From Acidobacteriota bacterium (lineage in GTDB: Bacteria > Acidobacteriota > UBA6911): 12,712 nucleotides of DNA. The translations under genes were made by a program, and so were the position numbers. The notes under the pieces were generated by a model. The model saw only the letters and a list, made by a program, of their open reading frames with translations, searched no databases and was not told the DNA's origin. The stretch spans positions 1-12,712 of the forward strand of contig JAHFUH010000096.1 in NCBI GenBank assembly GCA_023265215.1, in the 5' to 3' direction. Shown here piece by piece: positions 7,842-12,712 of the stretch (position 1 is its first letter; the number at the start of each line of letters is the position of its first letter).

Positions 7842-9305
7842 ATGCGAAAAAATTACGGAACCCTGGAAACCCTAAACCCTGAACCGGGAACCCTGAACGC
7901 TGAACCCACGATCCTGATCGTCGATGACGAGCCGAACATCATCGAAATCCTGGAAATAGTGCTCCAGGACGAAGGGATGAAAGTAATCAAATCGGCCTCT
8001 GTTCGAGAGGCTTTGGCTGTTCTGCAGGAGCAGGAAATCGATCTTGTAATTTCGGATATCCGAATGCCTGATCTTTCCGGAGTCGAGCTTTTGCGCCAGG
8101 CCAGGCAAATCGCCCCAGAAACAGTTTTTATAATGATAACGGCGTTCGCCTCGACCGAAACCGCAATCGAAGCGCTGCAACATGGCGCCTATGATTACAT
8201 TACAAAGCCGTTTCGCATGGAAGAGCTGCGCGCCATCATTCACGGCGCGCTGGAAAAAAGAAATAATCAAAAACCGCAGTCTCCTGCCTCTTCGACCGAT
8301 CTCGAAGCCCAACAGGGTCAAAAACTGTTTCATGCGCTGCACCGCAGCCATGTTGTGGGCAAAAGCCCCAAAATGGTCGAGGTCTACCGGACCATAGGCA
8401 CTGTGGCGATTGGGGACAGTACAATATTGATAACAGGCGAAAGCGGCACAGGCAAAGAGCTGGTCGCCCACGCCATACACGAGGCTTCTCTCCGGAGAGA
8501 GAAACCATTTGTGTCTCTCAACTGCAGCGCCTTTCCTGAAACATTGCTCGAAAGCGAACTGTTCGGATATATGAAAGGCGCATTCACGGGCGCAAATGCA
8601 AACAAAAAGGGATTATTCGAAGCCGCGGACGGAGGTTCCATCTTTCTTGATGAAATCGGGGACATGACCTTAGCTATGCAGGTCAAACTCTTGCGCGCAA
8701 TACAGGAGCGGCGCGTGCGCCCCCTGGGAGGCAACAATGAAGTTCCGGTTGATGTCCGGGTAATCGCCGCTACAAACCAGGACCTGCAGGCTAAGATTCA
8801 GCAGGGACTTTTCAGGGAAGACCTCTACTATCGCGTCGCAGTCATCAACATACATATTCCTGCCCTGCGGGACAGGACCGAAGATATAGGGCTGCTCGCT
8901 TTTTATTTCCTGCGTCACTATGCGGACAAAACCGGCAAACGAATCGAAGGGATTTCACCGGAAGCATTGCACTGCCTGGAATCCTATTCCTGGCCGGGAA
9001 ATGTCCGGCAGCTTGAAAACACAATCGAAAGAGCGGTGGCTCTGGAGACATCCCGCAATATCCAATTGGAGCGCCTGCCGGACACCATTCTCAATCAGTC
9101 GGTAAATACAAACCCTGAAATGTTTATGTTGCCCGATGGTCCCTTCGACCTGGAAAATTTCCTGTCTCAGGTGGAAAGCAGCCTGATCATCCAGGCACTA
9201 CGGCAAGTCGATGGCAATCAGACATCGGCTGCCCAAAGACTCCAGCTGACCAAGGGTTCGCTGCGTCATAAAATACAAACACTTCAAATCAAAACCCGGG
9301 ATTAA
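7842..9305 (+). CDS. pilR: Sigma-54-dependent response regulator PilR
   Basis: PilR, phosphorylated by PilS, activates RpoN holoenzyme at the pilin promoter. From ATG 7842 it has 487 residues. The receiver domain (about 23-140) has the acidic pair D28-D29, phospho-acceptor D72 in SDIRMPD, T100 and K122. The AAA+ sigma-54 interaction domain has Walker A GESGTGKE (199-206), the sigma-54 contact loop GAFTGA (246-251), Walker B GGSIFLDEIGD (264-274) and the arginine region FREDLYYR (324-331). A Fis-type helix-turn-helix closes the protein (about 455-482, QTSAAQRLQLTKGSLRHKIQTL). ATG 7842 has a GGGTGG about 4 nt upstream. GTG 7803 is possible but has no Shine-Dalgarno. No start lies between 7842 and the receiver domain, so the odd residues 6-22 (GTLETLNPEPGTLNAEP) are unavoidable. 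They are encoded by a heptamer repeat. The gene is 300 bp from pilS, separated by an insert-like segment. Confidence 0.93.
   Translation: MRKNYGTLETLNPEPGTLNAEPTILIVDDEPNIIEILEIVLQDEGMKVIKSASVREALAVLQEQEIDLVISDIRMPDLSGVELLRQARQIAPETVFIMITAFASTETAIEALQHGAYDYITKPFRMEELRAIIHGALEKRNNQKPQSPASSTDLEAQQGQKLFHALHRSHVVGKSPKMVEVYRTIGTVAIGDSTILITGESGTGKELVAHAIHEASLRREKPFVSLNCSAFPETLLESELFGYMKGAFTGANANKKGLFEAADGGSIFLDEIGDMTLAMQVKLLRAIQERRVRPLGGNNEVPVDVRVIAATNQDLQAKIQQGLFREDLYYRVAVINIHIPALRDRTEDIGLLAFYFLRHYADKTGKRIEGISPEALHCLESYSWPGNVRQLENTIERAVALETSRNIQLERLPDTILNQSVNTNPEMFMLPDGPFDLENFLSQVESSLIIQALRQVDGNQTSAAQRLQLTKGSLRHKIQTLQIKTRD
7857..7907 (-). repeat. Heptanucleotide repeat tract B, inside the pilR 5' end
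   Basis: Read on the minus strand from 7907, the units are GGGTTCA, GCGTTCA, GGGTTCC, CGGTTCA, GGGTTTA, GGGTTTC, then a slipped last unit. It is the longest of the four tracts. It is translated in pilR as roughly TLETLNPEPGTLNAEP. Confidence 0.7.
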
Positions 9306-9307
9306 AT

Positions 9308-9335
9308 GGGTTCATGGTTCAAGGTTCCCCGTTTT
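9308..9335 (+). repeat. Heptanucleotide repeat tract C
   Basis: Four contiguous 7-mers, GGGTTCA, TGGTTCA, AGGTTCC and CCGTTTT, begin 3 bp after the pilR stop. It has the same orientation and consensus as tracts A and D. Confidence 0.65.
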
Positions 9336-9372
9336 ATTAATCAGTTCATTAGTGAGCAGACATTAAGAGCTC

Positions 9373-9477
9373 ACAATATTTAAAGGTAGACGCGGCGTCT
9401 CGCCGCGTGCCTATCTCTTCAAAACGGCGAGTCGAACGCGGCGAGACGCCGCGTCTACCTAAATCCCAAAATATTGT
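9373..9477. repeat. Nested inverted repeat with 25-bp perfect arms
   Basis: Two 25-bp arms (9384-9408 and 9436-9460) are perfect reverse complements around a 27-nt spacer. Each arm is itself a hairpin: ACGCGGCG-TCT-CGCCGCGT in the left arm (9390-9408) and the same with an AGA loop in the right. An outer pair, ACAATATTT (9373-9381) and AAATATTGT (9469-9477), encloses the whole. The core is very G/C-rich in A/T-richer surroundings. It resembles dispersed intergenic palindromes (REP- or MITE-like). It lies 67 bp after pilR and could also stall or end pilR transcripts, though no T-run follows. Confidence 0.8.
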
Positions 9478-9515
9478 TGGCACTCCGGATTCACACGTCA
9501 TTAATTAAGGGTGGC

Positions 9516-9551
9516 GCTGATTTTCAGCACTCCGGAGTGCTGAAAATCAGC
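9516..9551. repeat. 36-bp perfect palindrome without spacer
   Basis: Each 18-bp half (9516-9533 and 9534-9551) is the exact reverse complement of the other, with the centre at TCC|GGA. Each half starts with its own small hairpin, GCTGA-TTT-TCAGC, and the right half has GCTGA-AAA-TCAGC. The central 10-mer GCACTCCGGA (9527-9536) also occurs at 9480-9489. The centre lies about 160 bp upstream of the predicted pilA start point. It may be a repeat element, an operator or a terminator-like structure; the sequence alone does not decide. Confidence 0.75.
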
Positions 9552-9571
9552 AAATTCAGAGGCATCTTGGA

Positions 9572-9596
9572 GAATTGACCGTTTCGTCTTCAATTC
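9572..9596. promoter_or_regulatory. Dyad upstream of pilA, candidate PilR enhancer site
   Basis: GAATTGA (9572-9578) and TCAATTC (9590-9596) form a perfect 7-bp inverted repeat with an 11-bp spacer. Its centre is about 112 bp upstream of the predicted sigma-54 start point, within the range where enhancer-binding proteins usually bind. Assignment to PilR is inference from position only. Confidence 0.35.
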
Positions 9597-9607
9597 CGCC
9601 GTTCATG

Positions 9608-9620
9608 CATCCTGTTGATA
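9608..9620 (-). promoter_or_regulatory. IHF-like site between the dyad and the pilA promoter
   Basis: On the minus strand the sequence reads TATCAACAGGATG, matching the IHF consensus WATCAANNNNTTR at all but one specified position. It lies about 82 bp upstream of the predicted start, between the candidate enhancer and the -24/-12 promoter, where IHF bending is common at sigma-54 promoters. Downstream sequence to 9660 is A/T-rich. Such short matches arise by chance. Confidence 0.35.
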
Positions 9621-9668
9621 ATAAATCTAATATCGTATTTTTTGTGATTTTAATATTTTTCACGTTTT

Positions 9669-9685
9669 CAGGCACGCATATTGCT
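9669..9685 (+). promoter_or_regulatory. Sigma-54 (-24/-12) promoter of pilA
   Basis: CAGGCACGCATATTGCT closely matches the RpoN consensus YTGGCACG-N4-TTGCW. The GG is at 9671-9672 and the GC at 9683-9684, with the required 10 bp between them. Transcription would start near 9696, giving a leader of about 56 nt. Its position directly upstream of pilA and downstream of the RpoN activator gene pilR strongly supports function. Confidence 0.8.
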
Positions 9686-9751
9686 CTATGTTTCACGTGT
9701 TTCGCAATGAAACAAAATAAAGTTTAAACAGGAGAGAGGAGACAGGATTCA

Positions 9752-10234
9752 ATGAATAAACAACAGGGCTTTTCACTTATCGAATTGTTGATCGTCGTGG
9801 CGATTATCGCGATTATCGCCGCCATAGCCGTTCCCAGCATGTTAACTTCCAGAATGGCCGCTAATGAAGCCGGCGCCATTCAGGGCTGCAGGACAATCGG
9901 CTCGGCCGAAGTCGCTTATTCAGCCGTAAACAATCAAACTTATACTGATCTTGCAACGCTGGTTACCGGCAATTTCCTAGACAGCCGGTTTGGCGCTACC
10001 GGATTTAATGGATTCTCATATGCGGTTGGCGCTGTGACAAATGGAACGGCTTTTGACGCTGTCAATACCGGATTTCTTGCCAAGCCATTGACGGCCGGAA
10101 GCACTGGCAGATACGATTATGGAATTAGTGCTGATCAAGTCGTTCGCTACATGGGAATGGACGGGGCGAGCGTGGAGGCCATGTGCGGCACCGCTGCTTG
10201 CGCGGCAGGCGATCCCATTGGCACGGCTAAATAA
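9752..10234 (+). CDS. pilA: Type IV major pilin PilA (prepilin)
   Basis: PilA is the subunit of the pilus fibre. It is made as a prepilin, cleaved and N-methylated by PilD at the inner membrane, then assembled by PilB/PilC. The 160 residues begin MNKQQG|FSLIELLIVVAII, a class III prepilin signal with cleavage after Gly6, mature Phe1 and the required Glu5. The hydrophobic alpha-1 helix continues to about residue 55 (IAAIAVPSML, MAANEAGAIQGC). The globular part is rich in Gly, Thr and Ala. Cysteines are at 46, 145 and 150; C145 and C150 could form a small C-terminal disulfide loop. The ribosome binding site is AGGAG at 9737-9741, 10 nt before the ATG, or AGGA at 9744-9747. It is preceded by a sigma-54 promoter and followed by an intrinsic terminator, so it is monocistronic. 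Minor pilin or GspG is less likely given this dedicated control. Confidence 0.93.
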   Translation: MNKQQGFSLIELLIVVAIIAIIAAIAVPSMLTSRMAANEAGAIQGCRTIGSAEVAYSAVNNQTYTDLATLVTGNFLDSRFGATGFNGFSYAVGAVTNGTAFDAVNTGFLAKPLTAGSTGRYDYGISADQVVRYMGMDGASVEAMCGTAACAAGDPIGTAK

Positions 10235-10267
10235 ACGACCTAGTCTATAATCAGTTCTATGAAAAAA

Positions 10268-10297
10268 GGCGGCTCTCAGGGAGAGCCGCCTTTTTTT
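10268..10297 (+). terminator. Intrinsic terminator of pilA
   Basis: A perfect 10-bp stem GGCGGCTCTC (10268-10277) and GAGAGCCGCC (10281-10290) with an AGG loop is followed by seven Ts (10291-10297), 33 nt after the pilA stop. Six As at 10262-10267 precede it, so it could also work on the minus strand. Confidence 0.95.
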
Positions 10298-10304
10298 AGA
10301 GTTT

Positions 10305-10325
10305 TGGTTCCCGGTTCAGTGTTAA
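10305..10325 (+). repeat. Heptanucleotide repeat tract D
   Basis: The 7-mers TGGTTCC, CGGTTCA and GTGTTAA lie between the pilA terminator and the PAP2 remnant, in the same orientation as tracts A and C. It is the shortest and weakest tract. Confidence 0.5.
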
Positions 10326-10346
10326 TACGGGTGATGGAGTTAAGAA

Positions 10347-11017
10347 GTGAGGAATAAGGACAAGTTTAAAATACTGGCAATTTTCTTGTATGCCGGTTGC
10401 GCGTTGCTTTTTGTCTGGATGAAAAGGGCGCCATTTTATCTATTAATTCTCCTGTACGATTTCTTCAGGGGCATGGCGGATGATTTGGCTTCGCGAGTGG
10501 AATACTTACGTCTTATCAACTGGGAAATGAACGGGCTTTTTTATGTTTCATCGCATGCCTGTGTTTTCTGTGCGTTGCCGGTTTCATGACCTTTTTCCTG
10601 TTCCCTGCCGCCCCTCCCTGGCTTGCGGCGGCGAAGGGCATTTTGCCTCCCGTCAAAGAACTTATTTTGTATCACATCGAGCGCCTCTCAGGCGATTTGT
10701 CGCGAATCTATGTCAGCATGAACGCCAATCCCGTAGCGGCTTTCCCATCATTGCACGCAGCTTTTCCATTTCTCTGGCTTTTATGCGGCCGGAAATATTT
10801 TTCGAAAACATCCGCAATACTGCTTCTGATCAATATGATTGGAGTTGCGTTCGCAATCGTATCATTCGGAGAACATTACGTGGTTGATGTGTTGGCGGGT
10901 TGGCTATATGCGGCAGTCAGTTTTTATGTGACAGAACAAGTTGCGTTACCGTTCTTATTACCGCTGACGCACGCTGACCTGGATTCCGGTCGGCGTGCGT
11001 CAGCGGCTATATCCTAG
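10347..11017 (+). pseudogene. PAP2/Aur1-type membrane phosphatase, broken (frameshift plus apparent internal loss)
   Basis: Two reading frames together resemble one PAP2-superfamily membrane protein of the inositolphosphotransferase (Aur1/Ipt1) type. The first (GTG 10347, GGAG 7 nt upstream, stop 10589) has a membrane segment and LYDFFRGMADDLASRVEYLRLINWEMNGLF. The second (ATG 10586 to 11017) has FFLFPAAPPWLA, FPSLHAAFPF and GEHYVVDVLAGW, which carry the catalytic His and the HxxxD motif. Reading the second frame back upstream gives LCFIACLCFLCVAGF, which looks like the family. The switch therefore falls near the T-run at 10537-10542. From memory of the family, about 40-60 residues with a further membrane segment are missing there. 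The stop of the first and start of the second overlap as ATGA, so coupled translation of two parts is conceivable, but a decayed gene is more likely. The last 15 or so codons lie in a long hairpin. Confidence 0.65.
10961..11006. terminator. Long hairpin between the convergent PAP2 remnant and rpoC
   Basis: CCGCTGACGCACGC (10961-10974) and GCGTGCGTCAGCGG (10993-11006) are perfect 14-bp complements. Inside, a T-G wobble and GACC/GGTC (10976-10979, 10988-10991) extend the stem to about 19 bp with an 8-nt loop. On the rpoC strand the stem starts 7 nt after the stop codon, where a terminator would sit, but the bases after it (TAATAAGAA) are not a T-run. It also encodes the tail of the PAP2 frame. 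It could be a terminator, an RNA-stabilising stem or a REP-like repeat. Confidence 0.55.
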
Positions 11018-12712
11018 CCGATGTCGATGCGCTTGGCTTTAATTGCATCCAGGTTAAGGCTCCTCGACAGGAGATCGGATTCGAGATCCGGTTCTCCTCC
11101 ATTGGTTTCCGGAGCATCCATTGGGACCATTTGCTCGGTGAGCTTGATGTTGTGATAGTACTCCATGCCCGTCCCGGCCGGGATGAGCCTGCCCATAATT
11201 ACGTTTTCCTTAAGTCCGCGCAGGTAATCGACCTTTCCGCTGATCGCGGCTTCAGTCAGGACACGCGTAGTTTCCTGGAAAGACGCCGCCGAAATGAAGC
11301 TGTCTGTTGAGAGCGAAGCTTTAGTTATTCCCAACAGCAACGGCCGCCCTTTCGCCGGCGCACCGCCGGAGGCTTCTACACGCTCATTCTCTTCGTAGAA
11401 ACGGAATTTGTCGACCTGTTCTTCCAGCAGGAACTCGGTATCGCCCACCTCTTCAACCTTGATCCAGCGCATCATCTGGCGGACTATGACCTCAATGTGT
11501 TTATCATTGATGTTTACGCCCTGCAGACGGTATACCTCCTGGATCTCATTCACGAGATAGCTCTGGAGTTCCTTTTCACCCAGGACCCGAAGAATGTCGT
11601 GCGGGTTGCGCGGACCATCCATCAAAGCTTCACCCGCTTTGACATATTCTCCTTCCTGCACATTGATGTGAACGCCTCTGGGGAGCAGGTATTCTTTGAC
11701 AATGCCGCTTTCGTGGTGAACCTCTATTTTGCGCTGGCCGCGAACCAGACCGGCATATTTGACCATTCCGTCGATCTCGGTAATAACGGCTGTTTCCTTG
11801 GGTTTCCTCGCTTCAAACAGCTCCACGATGCGCGGCAACCCCCCGGTGATGTCCTTGGTTTTGCGCGTCTCTCGAGGGATCTTGGCCAGGATGCTTCCCG
11901 GAAAGACTTCCTCGGTATTGTCCACCCAAAGATGGGCTTTTGAAGGAAGCAGGTAGCTCTTTACCACTTTCCCTTTATCGTTTTTGATGCTGATCTGAGG
12001 CTGATACTTTTCATCAGACGATTCCGTAATGACCTGTCGTACAAGGCCGGTATTTTCGTCACGTTCTTCTTTAACCGTAATGCCGTCGTGAATGTCCTTG
12101 AACATAATCGTTCCGCCAAATTCCGTAAGGATGGCGAAAGAGTATGGATCCCATTCCACCAGAATCTGACCAGGCTTGATTTTCTGCCCCTCTTTGACTT
12201 TAAGGATAGCTCCGTATGCAACCGAGTAGCGTTCCTTCTCGCGGCCGCCTTCATCGGAAATAATCAGCGTGCCGTTTCGATTCATAACAACGAGGTTCCC
12301 ATCGCGGTTCGTAACATGCTGAATATTCAGGAATTTCACAAGCCCTTCGTTCTTGGCTTCTTCGGTGGACTGTTCGTGTGTCCTGCTGGCGGTGCCTCCA
12401 ATGTGGAAGGTACGCATCGTCAGCTGGGTGCCGGGTTCGCCGATGGATTGCGCCGCGATAACTCCGGTAGCTTCGCCCAGGTCGACCATCTGGCCGGTCG
12501 CAAGGTTGCGTCCATAACATTTGATACAGACACCGCGTTTGGCCTTGCAGGTTAGCACGGAACGGATCTTCACTTTTTCAATACTGGCCGCTTGAATATC
12601 CGAAGCCAGCGTTTCCGTGATTTCCTCGTTCACGCCCAGAATGGTCTCGCCCGTGAGCGGATCTTTGATGGTCTCGAGCGACACGCGGCCTACGATGCGG
12701 TCGCGCAGAGGT
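11014..12712 (-). CDS. rpoC: RNA polymerase beta' subunit, C-terminal part (cut by window edge)
   Basis: The minus strand is open from the window edge to a TAG at 11014-11016, giving 565 complete codons, about the last 40% of a beta' subunit. It includes the second zinc-binding cluster (CKAKRGVCIKCYG; its first cysteine lies beyond the edge), the conserved VIAAQSIGEPGTQLTMRTFHIGG region of the trigger loop, the long insertion-like stretch with repeated barrel-like segments, and the C-terminal SFISAASFQETTRVLTEAAISGKVDYLRGLKENVIMGRLIPAGTG block. The tail ends in acidic and lysine-rich residues. Beta' forms the active-centre cleft of RNA polymerase with beta. The internal GTG at 12684 is not a start; the frame continues upstream as PLRDRIVGR. 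The gene converges on the PAP2 remnant, and the two stop codons overlap by 4 bp (11014-11017). No rpsL or rpsG follows, as would be common. Confidence 0.97.
   Translation of the reverse strand, partial: PLRDRIVGRVSLETIKDPLTGETILGVNEEITETLASDIQAASIEKVKIRSVLTCKAKRGVCIKCYGRNLATGQMVDLGEATGVIAAQSIGEPGTQLTMRTFHIGGTASRTHEQSTEEAKNEGLVKFLNIQHVTNRDGNLVVMNRNGTLIISDEGGREKERYSVAYGAILKVKEGQKIKPGQILVEWDPYSFAILTEFGGTIMFKDIHDGITVKEERDENTGLVRQVITESSDEKYQPQISIKNDKGKVVKSYLLPSKAHLWVDNTEEVFPGSILAKIPRETRKTKDITGGLPRIVELFEARKPKETAVITEIDGMVKYAGLVRGQRKIEVHHESGIVKEYLLPRGVHINVQEGEYVKAGEALMDGPRNPHDILRVLGEKELQSYLVNEIQEVYRLQGVNINDKHIEVIVRQMMRWIKVEEVGDTEFLLEEQVDKFRFYEENERVEASGGAPAKGRPLLLGITKASLSTDSFISAASFQETTRVLTEAAISGKVDYLRGLKENVIMGRLIPAGTGMEYYHNIKLTEQMVPMDAPETNGGEPDLESDLLSRSLNLDAIKAKRIDIG

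Larger units (their letters stand above)
7545..7906. mobile_element. MITE-like segment bounded by imperfect inverted repeats between pilS and pilR
   Basis: The sequence 3 bp after the pilS stop begins GGTTCAGCGTT (7545-7555). The exact reverse complement AACGCTGAACC occurs at 7896-7906. Extended to 28 bp, the ends match at 22 positions. Both ends are built from degenerate heptamers. Inside lie a fragment of a four-helix-bundle protein gene, an 8-bp stem (CAAAGACC 7728-7735, GGTCTTTG 7753-7760) and a 9-bp tandem repeat. There is no transposase and I see no target-site duplication. The right end enters the first codons of pilR. The repeats are seen; that they mark an inserted non-autonomous element is inference. 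Two independently placed heptamer tracts in opposite orientation would look similar. Confidence 0.4.
9306..9751. other. pilR-pilA intergenic region
   Basis: This is 446 bp with no credible coding sequence. In order it contains heptamer tract C (9308-9335), a nested inverted repeat (9373-9477), a 36-bp perfect palindrome (9516-9551), a 7-bp dyad (9572-9596), an IHF-like site (9608-9620) in A/T-rich sequence up to about 9665, the sigma-54 promoter (9669-9685) and the pilA leader with its ribosome binding site. The first half is repeat material and the second half looks like the pilA control region. Confidence 0.8.

Noticed and set aside
9384..9551. CRISPR array or tRNA-like gene in the pilR-pilA gap
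   Set aside because: The repeats are inverted, not regularly spaced direct copies, and no cloverleaf with TTCRA or anticodon features is visible.
9752..10234. PilA as a conductive 'e-pilin' like that of Geobacter
   Set aside because: The protein is 160 residues, not about 60, and mature positions 24, 27 and 32 are Met, Ser and Asn, not aromatic, so the aromatic ladder is absent.
11497..12555. Plus-strand ORFs of 75-155 codons opposite rpoC
   Set aside because: They are antisense readings of highly conserved beta' sequence with no motif or ribosome binding site.

Overview
The window carries a type IV pilus (T4P) assembly and regulation cluster of a Gram-negative bacterium. GC content is near 50% by eye. 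The order pilB-pilT-pilC-pilS-pilR-pilA with a sigma-54 promoter in front of the pilin is the layout known from Geobacter-like Desulfobacterota and from Acidobacteriota. The 160-residue pilin, with its MAANEA-type helix sequence, looks more acidobacterial to me. That assignment is an inference from memory, not a search result.

Layout: 1-469 (minus) is the N-terminal part of an aspartate/glutamate racemase-family gene cut by the window edge. From 652 a plus-strand run begins: a UbiA-family prenyltransferase (652-1515, probably quinone synthesis), pilB (1519-3249), pilT (3326-4462), pilC (4481-5695) and pilS (5718-7541), with gaps of 3 to 76 bp, so probably one transcript. Between pilS and pilR lies a roughly 360-bp non-coding segment bounded by imperfect inverted repeats. 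It contains a fragment of a four-helix-bundle (S23/IVP-type) protein gene and a 9-bp tandem repeat. Its right end runs into the start of pilR (7842-9305). The 446-bp pilR-pilA gap holds two striking palindromic elements, a dyad, an IHF-like site and a good -24/-12 promoter in front of pilA (9752-10234). pilA ends at a strong intrinsic terminator. Next comes a broken PAP2/Aur1-type phosphatase gene (10347-11017), then the C-terminal 565 codons of rpoC on the minus strand (11014-12712), convergent with it and overlapping it by 4 bp under a long hairpin.

How the genes work together: PilB powers pilus extension and PilT retraction at the inner-membrane platform PilC, and PilA is the fibre subunit. 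PilS senses an unknown signal and phosphorylates PilR, which would activate RpoN-dependent transcription of pilA. The prenyltransferase, racemase, PAP2 remnant and rpoC have no evident part in piliation.

I did not find a convincing new multi-gene system. The unexplained content is in the repeats: the inverted-repeat-bounded insert between pilS and pilR, a degenerate heptanucleotide repeat (about GGGTTCA) in four tracts around pilR and pilA, two palindromes whose arms are themselves hairpins, and the decayed PAP2 gene.
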